Of a stretch of DNA of 64,000 nucleotides, positions 1 through 7,127 are shown piece after piece. Position 1 is the stretch's first letter, and each line of letters opens with the position of its first letter. Below the pieces are notes generated by a model, which worked only from the letters and a program-made list of their open reading frames with translations, ran no database searches and was not told the DNA's origin. Source of the stretch: Flavobacterium fragile (GTDB lineage: Bacteria > Bacteroidota > Bacteroidia > Flavobacteriales > Flavobacteriaceae); contig NZ_JAMLJN010000010.1 in NCBI RefSeq assembly GCF_023634865.1, positions 1 through 64,000 on the forward strand, given 5' to 3'. A program made the position numbers and the translations under genes.

Positions 1-348
1 ACTACTACGATACAGGAAGAAACACAAGTACAAGTTGGGTTTCCGCAACATCCCATTGATGGGGCTAATAAGAGTCAATTGCTAGCCGCTTTTAGTAAGA
101 ATAGCAATATTAAAGAGGTGTATCATTTTGTGATGCTTCGTAACCAGGAGTCGATTTATATATTAGCCTTTGTGTTGGAAAATTATTCTGAAAATGCCCG
201 ATTGGCGGTTATGGATTGTGTTAGCGATGGTATGAAAGGGTTTGCTTTAGACTTGCCACTGGAATCGATGTATATTGAAGAGTCGGATAGTTGGTATGAA
301 ACGGTTCAGAATTTTGGGGTGTTTTATGGGGGGAGGAGTGAAAAGTAA
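1..348 (+). CDS. SseB-domain protein, C-terminal part (cut by window edge)
   Basis: The reading frame is open from base 1 and ends at a TAA at 346-348. The 115 visible residues match residues 149-263 of the complete protein at 9949-10740, and I see no base difference between the two stretches. The N-terminal SseB-like domain lies outside the window, so it cannot be told whether this copy is intact upstream. It is the left arm of the duplication that brackets the exporter operon. Function is unknown; in enterobacteria the SseB name comes from a protein linked to serine sensitivity. Confidence 0.7.
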   Translation, partial: TTTIQEETQVQVGFPQHPIDGANKSQLLAAFSKNSNIKEVYHFVMLRNQESIYILAFVLENYSENARLAVMDCVSDGMKGFALDLPLESMYIEESDSWYETVQNFGVFYGGRSEK

Positions 349-351
349 AAA

Positions 352-379
352 GTGAATAGTGAATAGTGAATAGTGAATA
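352..379. repeat. GTGAATA heptamer tandem repeat, 4 units
   Basis: Four perfect head-to-tail copies of GTGAATA begin four bases after the SseB stop codon. The matching place after the complete gene has three copies (10744-10764), so the repeat number differs between the two duplicated segments. Confidence 0.9.
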
Positions 380-384
380 GGGAT

Positions 385-553
385 GGCTTTACTTCGTAAA
401 GCAACAGCCTACTTTGTAGGAGATTCCTATTTGGCGGAATGACAGGCTTGTACTTTGTAAAGCAACAGCCTACTGCGTAGGAGATTCCTATTCTGGCGGA
501 ATGACAGGCTTGTACTTTGTAAGGCAAAAGCCTACTTCGTAGGAGCTTCTTCT
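385..553. repeat. 60-bp imperfect tandem repeat, about 2.8 units
   Basis: Units start at 385, 445 and 507. Each contains two small hairpins (CTTTACTTCGTAAAG-like and CCTACTTCGTAGG-like) and the first two end in GGAATGACA. The right arm has one unit followed by different filler. This resembles the interspersed hairpin repeats common in Bacteroidota intergenic DNA. An ORF on the minus strand through it is an artefact of the repeats. Confidence 0.8.
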
Positions 554-607
554 TTGGAGGAAAAACCACTTAGCGCTTTGGGCACTTCTCCAAAAGAGGG
601 GAATTTA

Positions 608-823
608 GGACGTGTGTATATTAATGAAACGCAGTATTTCGCCAACGTTCCCGAAGTGGCTTGGAACTTTTACATAGGTGGCTACCAACCCGCTCAAAAA
701 TGGCTTAAAGACCGTAAAGAACGTGAACTAGGTTTTGAAGATATTTTGCATTATCAAAAAATCATCGTTGCTTTAACAGAAACGGATAGAATAATGAAGG
801 AAATAGATAAAATTGAAATTTAA
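608..823 (+). pseudogene. C-terminal fragment of a type ISP restriction-modification enzyme (left copy)
   Basis: About 70 residues resemble the extreme C-terminus of type ISP restriction-modification and related N6-adenine methylase/helicase proteins: GRVYINETQYF, then FYIGGYQPAQKWLKDRK, then HYQKIIVALTETDRIM, ending in EIDKIEI. Family members exceed 1000 residues, and none of the methylase or helicase part is here. Upstream of the match the frame runs into the intergenic repeats, so this is a remnant. A near copy lies at 10959-11174. The family assignment rests on motif recognition. Confidence 0.6.
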
Positions 824-824
824 T

Positions 825-1283
825 ATGCGAATTATCATAGAAAACGAACTTTTAGAGTTACAGTATATTCCAGGCAATGGCGCTTGGACGTACCAATTAA
901 TTGTTCCCAATACTAAAGACATTAAAGGTAAATGGGGCGATTTAAAGGTTTCGGGCACTATTGATGGTTATGCTATTCAACATAAGAATTTAGGACCGGT
1001 TAAAAATGGAGATAAAAAGCTGGCTGTTAATTCTGAAATACGAAATGCCATTCAAAAAACCGGTGGCGATAAAGTATTGGTTACCTTATTTTTAGAAGAC
1101 ACCCAAAAGACTGACGAGCAAGCCATTTTAGATTGTTTTGCCGAAGCTAATGTTTTGTCTGTTTTTCAAAAACAAGATAAAACCTATCAAAAAGAACTTT
1201 TACAAGCCATACAAGATGTAGCCACAGAAGAGCAACAAGTAGCAAAAATTGTGGAAGTAATTACAATTTTGGAGGGTAGGTAA
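825..1283 (+). CDS. DUF1905-domain protein (left copy)
   Basis: This 152-residue protein has the DUF1905 pattern in its first ~95 residues (W-x-V-P, a VSGTIDGY segment, a basic RNAIQKTGGDKVLVTLFLED stretch). The C-terminal part resembles the YdeI/OmpD-associated helical tail found in many DUF1905 proteins. I prefer the ATG at 825 over a TTG at 813, because 825 follows the end of the upstream fragment by one base. The right copy at 11176-11634 differs by about seven residues, including a Lys/Ile and an Ala/Asp change. Function is unknown. Confidence 0.65.
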   Translation: MRIIIENELLELQYIPGNGAWTYQLIVPNTKDIKGKWGDLKVSGTIDGYAIQHKNLGPVKNGDKKLAVNSEIRNAIQKTGGDKVLVTLFLEDTQKTDEQAILDCFAEANVLSVFQKQDKTYQKELLQAIQDVATEEQQVAKIVEVITILEGR

Positions 1284-1374
1284 TTTTATTTGTTATGAGG
1301 CTTTTGCAACACTAAAAGAAGCAAGAGAAATTTCAGATCATGTTCCTATTACAACAGAAATAATAGTAAAATGA
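1282..1374 (+). pseudogene. Orphan reading-frame end overlapping the DUF1905 stop (left copy)
   Basis: A frame shifted relative to DUF1905 reads NFICYEAFATLKEARE, then ISDHVPITTEIIVK and a stop. It has no start codon of its own. In the right copy (11633-11725) the base changes are synonymous (GAG/GAA for Glu, a Pro codon) or conservative (Val/Ile twice), which is the pattern of formerly or currently translated sequence. It could be the natural tail of DUF1905 after a frameshift, or the end of a lost gene. I do not recognise the family. Confidence 0.35.
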
Positions 1375-1377
1375 ATC

Positions 1378-1398
1378 TCGACTTCGCTGGATTTGACA
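1378..1398 (+). repeat. Interspersed repeat of the CGACTYCGCTC family
   Basis: The core reads CGACTTCGCTGGATTTGACA. The same family occurs at 11729-11749 and, in inverse orientation, inside purL at 24250-24270. The common pattern is CGACTYCGCTCRANNTGACA, with one mismatch here. Sequences of this kind are scattered through many flavobacterial genomes. Confidence 0.6.
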
Positions 1399-1580
1399 GG
1401 TAGAGGGGTTGTATGCTCGGTGAGTTTCAGGAGAGCGTTGCAGGTAAAGTCAAGTAGTTGAAGCGTTTTAGGTAGATATTTTCAAAATAGAGATTTGACA
1501 GGTATTGTGCTTAAGGTAAATTTGATTTTTTTTAATTTTGTTCGTTGAACTGTAGTAGTTTTACATTTGAAGTTAAAACA

Positions 1581-1616
1581 AAAAAAGCCCTGCAATTGCA
1601 GAGCTTTAGTGACATC
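1581..1616. repeat. Left direct repeat: tRNA-Arg terminator plus 7 bases of tRNA 3' end
   Basis: A terminator-like palindrome (AGCCCTGCAATTGCAGAGCT) is followed by TGACATC. The same 36 bases occur at 11922-11957 with two substitutions, where they are the terminator and 3' end of tRNA-Arg. After 1616 the similarity stops. A tRNA 3' end repeated at the far side of a gene block is the classical trace of site-specific insertion or of recombination at a tRNA, but no integrase is visible. Confidence 0.65.
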
Positions 1617-1841
1617 AAAAAAATCAACCCTAATAGGGTTTTTCCATTTTTTTCCCAACCCCTTTATTTATATTCCCTCTCCGAACTCCCAGAATTCATA
1701 GACTATCTCGCAAAAATCAATTACAGCAGAAAACTAAAAATCTTCTTTGAATGAGTTTAGTGTTGTAAGTGATTAAAACCTTTATATATGTTTAATTTGA
1801 TTTCAATATTTAATCAATTTGTTAAATTTTTACTAATGCAT

Positions 1842-1870
1842 TTTGTATTAAATAATTATAACTACCTTTG
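1842..1870 (+). promoter_or_regulatory. Promoter of the exporter operon
   Basis: TTTG at 1842-1845 and TACCTTTG at 1863-1870 are 17 bases apart. This fits the Bacteroidota sigma factor pattern TTTG/TAnnTTTG with slightly short spacing. It lies about 30 bases before the TetR gene. Confidence 0.6.
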
Positions 1871-1888
1871 TTAACCAAATGGTTAAAC
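1870..1888. promoter_or_regulatory. Probable TetR operator
   Basis: The inverted repeat TTAACC-AAAT-GGTTAA directly abuts the -7 box TACCTTTG and ends 13-16 bases before the first codon of the TetR gene. A repressor bound there would block RNA polymerase, so autorepression of the whole operon is likely. The assignment to this TetR protein is inferred from position and symmetry. Confidence 0.6.
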
Positions 1889-1900
1889 TTAACAGTTAGT

Positions 1901-2497
1901 ATGATGTCCACAGAAGAAAAAATATTTGAAGCAGCTTTCAAAGTGTTTCAAAGTAAAGGGTTTACAGGTGCAAGAATGCAAGAAATAGCCGATGAAGCTG
2001 GAATAAACAAAGCGATGTTGCATTACTTTTTCAGAAGTAAAGAGAAATTATTCGAAGCTGTTTTCTTGAACGCCTTTGGGAAATTAGCCCCACAAGTCAA
2101 CGAGATTTTTAATTCGGAAGACCCCTTATTTGAAAAAATAGAAAAGTTTGTTCATAGTTATATCTCTTTTGTGATTGATTATCCTTTTCTACCACAATTT
2201 ATTATACAGGAAATGAACAACAATCCCGAGTTTGTAGCTAAATTTCTAAAAGATGAAAAACGTCCCAATCCTTCTAAATTATTGAAACAAATTGAAACGG
2301 AAATCGGCTTAGGTATTATTAAGCCAATTTCACCTAAACAATTGCTCTTGGATATTTTCGCCATGACTGCTTTTCCTTTTGCCGCACAAAACCTAGTGAA
2401 AGGAATTATTAACATTTCTAATGACGAATTCTTTCAATTAATGGAAGAACGAAAAATCCACATCTCGGAACAAATTATCAACGCAATTAAAAAATGA
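1901..2497 (+). CDS. TetR/AcrR family transcriptional regulator
   Basis: This is a repressor-type protein of about 198 residues. The N-terminal TetR helix-turn-helix reads IFEAAFKVFQSKGF, then MQEIADEAGINKAMLHYFF, then SKEKLFEAVF. The rest is an all-helical ligand domain with no recognisable specificity. The start is one of two adjacent ATGs at 1901/1904; an upstream TTG (1868) is rejected because it lies within the promoter and operator. Its stop overlaps the start of the TolC-like gene by four bases, so it heads the exporter operon. It occupies the place of CecR (YbiH) in the E. coli ybhGFSR system. Confidence 0.9.
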   Translation: MMSTEEKIFEAAFKVFQSKGFTGARMQEIADEAGINKAMLHYFFRSKEKLFEAVFLNAFGKLAPQVNEIFNSEDPLFEKIEKFVHSYISFVIDYPFLPQFIIQEMNNNPEFVAKFLKDEKRPNPSKLLKQIETEIGLGIIKPISPKQLLLDIFAMTAFPFAAQNLVKGIINISNDEFFQLMEERKIHISEQIINAIKK

Positions 2498-3750
2498 TGA
2501 AAAAGTTCGTTTACATACTCTTATCCCTTTTTTCAATCCCTTTTTGGGCTCAGGAAAAAATAACGCTTGAAAAATGTTATGAATTAGTTGAAAAGAACTA
2601 TCCATTGGCAAAACAAAACCAATTGTTACAAAGTCAATCTGAATTGCAAACCAATATTCTGGAAAAAGAAAAACTCCCAAAAATTGCCTTAAGCGCACAA
2701 GCTACGTACCAATCGGAAGTAACGCAAGTTCCTTTTTCTATGCCAAATGCCACGATTGAACCTTTGAACAAAGACCAATACAGAGCCACTTTGGATGTAA
2801 ATCAACTCCTTTACAACGGCGGTGCTATCAAAGCGCAAACCCAACTCAAAGCATCACAAATAAAAACGCAACAAAAACTTGTTGATATCAATTTGTACCA
2901 ATTAAAAAACTTAGTCAATCAGTATTATTTTGGACTCTTATTGGGTCAAGAAAAAGAAGAATTATTATTGACGAAACGAAAGTTACTTCAAGAAAAAAGT
3001 AGAGAAATACAAGTTGCCGTAAAATTTGGAGCGGTTTTACCAGCATCGGAACAAGTGATAGAGGCCGAAATCATCAAAATTAACCAACAATTAAATGATG
3101 TGAAATATGACCAACTCAAACTTTGGCAACACTTAGAAGAACTTTCAGGAACTGCATTCAATACGAATGCAAAGTTGGCAGTTCCTGAAAATTTCTCTTC
3201 AATTAACGATGTTAACCGCCCAGAATTAGAGCTATTTGAATTACAAAAACAACAAATCGAGGCATCTCAAAAAGTAATCGCTACGTCCAATGCGCCAAAA
3301 CTAAACGCTTTTTTACAAGGTGGTTACGGAAATCCTGCCTTGAACATGTTAAACAATTCATTTGAAACTTTTTACATGACGGGAATAAAATTAAATTGGA
3401 CCTTATTTGATTGGAACAAAACAAAAAAAGAAAAAGAAGTACTGGAAATTTCAAAACAAATCGTTGCCTCAGAAAAGGAAACATTCGAAGTAAATCAAAA
3501 AAGACAATTACAAGAAATCAATTTTGAAATCGGAAAAATGGAAACCCAACTAAAATCGGATAAAGAAATTATTCAATTACGAGAAAAAATTGTTCGTTCA
3601 GCTGAAGCACAAATGAAAAACGGAGTAATCACTTCTTCCGATTATTTAAATGAAGTTACCCAACTTTTCGAATCAAAAATCACCGAAAAAACACATCAGA
3701 TTCAATTGCAATTAGCCAAAGCGAATCATCAAATAATAAAAGGAATTTAA
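2494..3750 (+). CDS. TolC-family outer membrane efflux protein
   Basis: A 418-residue protein with a signal peptide (MKKFVYILLSLFSIPFWAQ) and long helical OEP repeats rich in Gln, Lys and Glu. The segment KDQYRATLDVNQLLYNGGAIKAQ and the mirrored FYMTGIKLNWTLFDWNK are the typical paired strand-helix units of TolC proteins (each given here in parts of the mature chain near residues 90 and 290). It should form the outer-membrane channel for the HlyD adaptor and ABC pump encoded downstream. The first ATG overlaps the TetR stop; a second ATG follows immediately. Confidence 0.9.
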   Translation: MMKKFVYILLSLFSIPFWAQEKITLEKCYELVEKNYPLAKQNQLLQSQSELQTNILEKEKLPKIALSAQATYQSEVTQVPFSMPNATIEPLNKDQYRATLDVNQLLYNGGAIKAQTQLKASQIKTQQKLVDINLYQLKNLVNQYYFGLLLGQEKEELLLTKRKLLQEKSREIQVAVKFGAVLPASEQVIEAEIIKINQQLNDVKYDQLKLWQHLEELSGTAFNTNAKLAVPENFSSINDVNRPELELFELQKQQIEASQKVIATSNAPKLNAFLQGGYGNPALNMLNNSFETFYMTGIKLNWTLFDWNKTKKEKEVLEISKQIVASEKETFEVNQKRQLQEINFEIGKMETQLKSDKEIIQLREKIVRSAEAQMKNGVITSSDYLNEVTQLFESKITEKTHQIQLQLAKANHQIIKGI

Positions 3751-3760
3751 AGCATACATC

Positions 3761-4636
3761 ATGAAAAAAATAGGAATTCTTCTTACGGCAATTACAATAA
3801 TAAGTTGTAATAAAAACAACGAAAAAGCCGATGCTTATGGCAATTTTGAAGCCACAGAAATTACAGTTTCTTCTGAATCTAATGGAAAAATAGAGTTTTT
3901 AAATGTGGAAGAAGGCGCGCAACTTAAAAAAGGATCGTTAGTAGGTTTGATTGATACACTGCAATTGCATTATAACCGAGAACAACTCAAAGCTTCTATT
4001 GAAACAGTTCAATCCAAATCGGCTTCGGTGTTGTCGCAAATAAATGTTTTAAATGAACAATTAAAAACGGCTAAAATTGAGCAAACCCGAATCCAAAACA
4101 TGTACGCCGAAAATGCCGCTACCAAAAGACAAATTGACGAAATTGACGGAAAAGTAAAAGTCATCGAAAAACAAATCAGCAGTGTACAAACACAAAATAC
4201 ACCAATTTTAAACGAAATAAAATCAATTAAAGTCCAAATTGAAAAATTAGACGACCAAATAAAGAAATCAAAAATCACCAATCCAGTCGATGGAACCGTT
4301 TTAACGAAATACGCAGAACCTTCTGAAATCACAGCTTTTGGCAAACCTTTATACAAAATCGCCAATTTAAACGAAATGGAATTACGCGTTTATGTGACCG
4401 AAACCCAATTGGCACAAATCAAAATCGGACAAAAAGTTACAGTAGCCATTGATGCGGATAACGATACTAAAAAATACGAAGGCAATATCACTTGGATAAG
4501 CGCGCAAGCCGAATTTACTCCAAAAGTTATCCAAACCAAAGAAGAAAGAGCCAATTTGGTGTACGCCGTAAAAGTAGCGGTGAAAAACGACGGAAGTTTA
4601 AAAATTGGAATGCCTGCAGAAGTTTGGCTAAAATAA
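3761..4636 (+). CDS. HlyD/YbhG-like periplasmic adaptor lipoprotein
   Basis: A 291-residue membrane-fusion protein. The N-terminus has a lipobox (TIISC, Cys16), so it is probably anchored by lipid and not by a transmembrane helix. A biotinyl-lipoyl-like half (GKIEFLNVEEGAQLKKGSLV) is followed by a coiled-coil hairpin (about residues 75-170). The second lipoyl half and a beta-barrel domain (LRVYVTETQLAQIKIGQKVTV) come next. It links the inner-membrane ABC-2 permeases to the TolC-like channel encoded just upstream. It lies 10 bases after that gene, within one operon. Confidence 0.88.
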   Translation: MKKIGILLTAITIISCNKNNEKADAYGNFEATEITVSSESNGKIEFLNVEEGAQLKKGSLVGLIDTLQLHYNREQLKASIETVQSKSASVLSQINVLNEQLKTAKIEQTRIQNMYAENAATKRQIDEIDGKVKVIEKQISSVQTQNTPILNEIKSIKVQIEKLDDQIKKSKITNPVDGTVLTKYAEPSEITAFGKPLYKIANLNEMELRVYVTETQLAQIKIGQKVTVAIDADNDTKKYEGNITWISAQAEFTPKVIQTKEERANLVYAVKVAVKNDGSLKIGMPAEVWLK

Positions 4637-4660
4637 TAATAAATCAATACCTCTAAAACC

Positions 4661-5125
4661 ATGAAAAATTCAAATGTAAAAATGCTGCTTTTTAGTACCA
4701 TTGCAGTGTTAGCCCTTTCTTGTAACTCAGGTTCGAAAGAAACAGAAAAAAACAACGAAACACCAACTGAAACAACAGTTAAAGCGGAACACCATCACGA
4801 CGAACACGAAGCAATAGTCTTAAACAACGGCGAAAAATGGAAAGTCGATGATAACATGATGGAACACATTCGCAACATGGAAAAAGATGTAACCGCGTTT
4901 GCTGGTAATTCAGATAAAAATTATGCGCAATTGGTAACAAATTTAAAAACCAATCTTGATTTACTAACCTCAAACTGTACCATGAAAGGACAAGCGCATG
5001 ATGAATTACACAAATGGTTAGTACCATACATGGAGTTAGTGGATAATTTAGAAAAAGAAGCTTCAGAAGCTCAATTCAAAGCAATAGAAGATTCTTTTAC
5101 AACATTTAATCAGTATTTCCAATGA
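4661..5125 (+). CDS. His-rich lipoprotein of unknown function
   Basis: A 154-residue predicted lipoprotein: a hydrophobic signal ends in ALSC with Cys21 as the lipid site. A polar linker follows, with a HHHDEHE cluster at residues 44-50. The C-terminal ~90 residues are probably helical (DNMMEHIRNMEKD, YAQLVTNLKTNLDLL, CTMKGQAHDELHKWL), with further His and Met residues that could bind metal. I do not recognise a named family. Its position between the adaptor and the ATPase genes, and the 4-base overlap with the cupin gene, point to a role with the exporter, perhaps substrate or metal sensing; that is inference. Confidence 0.75.
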   Translation: MKNSNVKMLLFSTIAVLALSCNSGSKETEKNNETPTETTVKAEHHHDEHEAIVLNNGEKWKVDDNMMEHIRNMEKDVTAFAGNSDKNYAQLVTNLKTNLDLLTSNCTMKGQAHDELHKWLVPYMELVDNLEKEASEAQFKAIEDSFTTFNQYFQ

Positions 5126-5409
5126 ATTTAATCAACTTACATTCAAGTGATAAACCCGTTCAAACACAAGTGTTGTTTGAGCCTACGGAAAATAAAGTTA
5201 TTGCTTTACAAATTGCTAAAAATGAACAATTGAAAGAGCATGTTACTAAAGTTCCAGCACTATTGGTTTGTATAAATGGAGACGCTACATTCAGTAATGA
5301 AAATAGGGAGAAAGTCCATTTAAAATCAGGTGATTTTATCAAAATTCCAGTTGATGTAAAACACTGGGTTGACGCTCACGAACTAAGCAATTTTCTATTA
5401 ATTAAATAG
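5122..5409 (+). CDS. Small cupin-domain protein
   Basis: A 95-residue single-domain cupin. The second cupin motif is visible as GDFIKIPVDVKHWVDA, and the preceding strand segment VCINGDATFSNE fits the first. The usual metal-binding His pair of the first motif is missing, and only one His is seen near the second (KHW). Metal binding is therefore uncertain. Its ATG overlaps the end of the His-rich lipoprotein gene by four bases, so the two are probably translated together. No signal peptide is seen, so it should be cytoplasmic. Confidence 0.75.
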   Translation: MNLINLHSSDKPVQTQVLFEPTENKVIALQIAKNEQLKEHVTKVPALLVCINGDATFSNENREKVHLKSGDFIKIPVDVKHWVDAHELSNFLLIK

Positions 5410-5447
5410 ACGAATCACTTTTTACTTTTCACTTCTAACCATACCCC

Positions 5448-6344
5448 ATGAGTATTTCCGTTAAAAATATTTCTAAAAAATATAAGACCGTTCTTGCACT
5501 ACAAAACATCACGTTTGAAGTGCAAGAAGGCGAACTTTTTGGTTTGATTGGACCTGATGGTGCGGGAAAGACTACACTATTTCGTTTGTTGACTACATTA
5601 TTGATTCCAAATGAAGGTAGTGCAACGGTAGCGAATTATGACATAGTAAAACAAGTGAAAGAAATACGAAATTCGGTGGGTTATATGCCAGGGAAATTCT
5701 CGTTGTATCAAGATTTAACCATTGCGGAAAACTTAGCTTTTTTTGCTACAATATTCGGAACAACCATTGAAGAAAATTACGATTTGATAGAAGATATTTA
5801 TGTACAAATCGAGCCATTTAAAAACCGAAGAGCGGGGGCATTATCAGGTGGAATGAAACAAAAGTTAGCCTTGTGTTGCGCACTTATCCATAAACCAAAA
5901 GTGTTGTTTTTAGACGAACCCACAACCGGTGTTGACCCTGTTTCTAGAAAAGAATTTTGGGAAATGCTAAAACGCTTGAAACAAAAAGGCATTACCATTT
6001 TGGTTTCCACACCCTACATGGATGAAGCCAGTTTGTGCGATCGGATTGCACTTATTCAAAAAGGAAAAATCCTTAAAATCGATTCTCCCGATGCCATTGT
6101 GAAAGCGTATGAAAAAACGATCTACGAAGTAGCAACTAATCAAATGCATAATTTGATTTTGGATTTGAAAGAGTTTCCTTCACAGTTCAGCGTGTTTGCT
6201 TTTGGCGAATTCATGCATTACATCGACAAAAATGATCCTTTTGATATTGCAGTTTTGCGATCGTATTTGCAAGAAAAGGGACATCAAAACATAAGCATTC
6301 ATAAAGCAACCCCAACTATTGAGGATGTTTTCATGGATTTATAA
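5448..6344 (+). CDS. ABC transporter ATPase, like the first half of YbhF
   Basis: A 298-residue ATPase with the Walker A variant GPDGAGKTT, signature LSGGMKQKLAL, Walker B VLFLDEPTTGVDP and a final IEDVFMDL tail. The Asp in Walker A and the MPGKFSLYQDLT segment match the first nucleotide-binding domain of E. coli YbhF as I recall it. YbhF is a single protein with two such domains; here the second domain is the next gene. It should power export by the two ABC-2 permeases downstream. The gap to the next gene is 12 bases. Confidence 0.88.
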   Translation: MSISVKNISKKYKTVLALQNITFEVQEGELFGLIGPDGAGKTTLFRLLTTLLIPNEGSATVANYDIVKQVKEIRNSVGYMPGKFSLYQDLTIAENLAFFATIFGTTIEENYDLIEDIYVQIEPFKNRRAGALSGGMKQKLALCCALIHKPKVLFLDEPTTGVDPVSRKEFWEMLKRLKQKGITILVSTPYMDEASLCDRIALIQKGKILKIDSPDAIVKAYEKTIYEVATNQMHNLILDLKEFPSQFSVFAFGEFMHYIDKNDPFDIAVLRSYLQEKGHQNISIHKATPTIEDVFMDL

Positions 6345-6356
6345 AAAGAAAAGCAA

Positions 6357-7097
6357 ATGGAAAGTGTACAAGAGAAAATCATTATCGTAGAAAATTTAAC
6401 CAAACAATTTGGCGACTTCACTGCCGTAAAAGGCATTAGTTTTCATGTGAATAAAGGTGAAATATTTGGCTTTTTAGGAGCCAACGGTGCCGGAAAAACG
6501 ACAGCCATGAAAATGTTGATTGGGATTTCCAATCCAACGGATGGCACAGCTAATGTCGCAGGTTTTGATGTGCATACGCAAAGCGAAGAGGTCAAACGAA
6601 ATATCGGTTACATGAGTCAAAAATTCTCCATGTATGACGATTTAACGGTGAAGGAAAACATTACTTTTTTTGGTGGCATTTACGGTTTATCGCGAAAGCA
6701 AATTAAAACAAAAACAGAAGAGCTGATTGCGGAATTGCAATTGGGCAACATAACTAAAACTAAAGTAGGTGATTTACCTTTAGGCTGGAAACAAAAATTA
6801 GCCTTTTCAGTAGCCCTATTGCACGAACCTAAAATTGTTTTTCTAGATGAACCCACAGGCGGTGTTGACCCAATAACGCGAAGACAATTCTGGGAATTAA
6901 TTTATGCTGAATCCAATAAAGGCACCACGATTTTTGTCACCACGCACTACATGGACGAAGCCGAATATTGCAATCGCGTATCAATAATGGTAGACGGTGT
7001 CATTGAAGCATTGGACACCCCAAAAAAATTAAAAGAGCAATTTCAGGTCAATTCCATGAACGAAGTCTTTTTGAAACTAGCCCGAAATATCGAGTAA
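6357..7097 (+). CDS. ABC transporter ATPase, like the second half of YbhF
   Basis: A 246-residue ATPase with Walker A GANGAGKTT, Walker B IVFLDEPTGGVDP and H-loop VTTHYMDEAEYC. Its signature motif is LPLGWKQKLAF in place of LSGGQ. The second domain of E. coli YbhF has the closely similar LPLGFKQ. Such a degenerate signature suggests that one of the two ATP sites in the ATPase pair is modified. Together with the preceding gene it likely forms an obligate heterodimer. Confidence 0.88.
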   Translation: MESVQEKIIIVENLTKQFGDFTAVKGISFHVNKGEIFGFLGANGAGKTTAMKMLIGISNPTDGTANVAGFDVHTQSEEVKRNIGYMSQKFSMYDDLTVKENITFFGGIYGLSRKQIKTKTEELIAELQLGNITKTKVGDLPLGWKQKLAFSVALLHEPKIVFLDEPTGGVDPITRRQFWELIYAESNKGTTIFVTTHYMDEAEYCNRVSIMVDGVIEALDTPKKLKEQFQVNSMNEVFLKLARNIE

Positions 7098-7127
7098 TAA
7101 TAACCTGAAACTTGAAACAAAAAATAA

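Larger units (their letters stand above)
1375..1867. other. Intergenic stretch with duplication end and decayed sequence
   Basis: These ~490 bases before the exporter operon hold an interspersed repeat (1378-1398), the tRNA-Arg terminator copy (1581-1607) and the break of the duplication near 1616. A weak ORF ending at 1754 (residues PEFIDYLAKINYSRKLKIFFE in two pieces: PEFIDYLAKIN and YSRKLKIFFE) could be the tail of a lost gene. I cannot assign it and I do not call it a gene. Confidence 0.5.

Noticed and set aside
352..553. CRISPR array
   Set aside because: The repeats are contiguous and lack unique spacers, and no cas genes are present.
324..569. Minus-strand ORF of 81 codons after the SseB end
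   Set aside because: It is made of the heptamer and 60-bp repeats read in reverse; composition is repetitive and no homology pattern is seen.
1545..1754. ORF of 69 codons that starts before the tRNA terminator copy
   Set aside because: It reads through the terminator palindrome and the duplication break. The end may be a relic of a gene, but nothing supports a functional protein.
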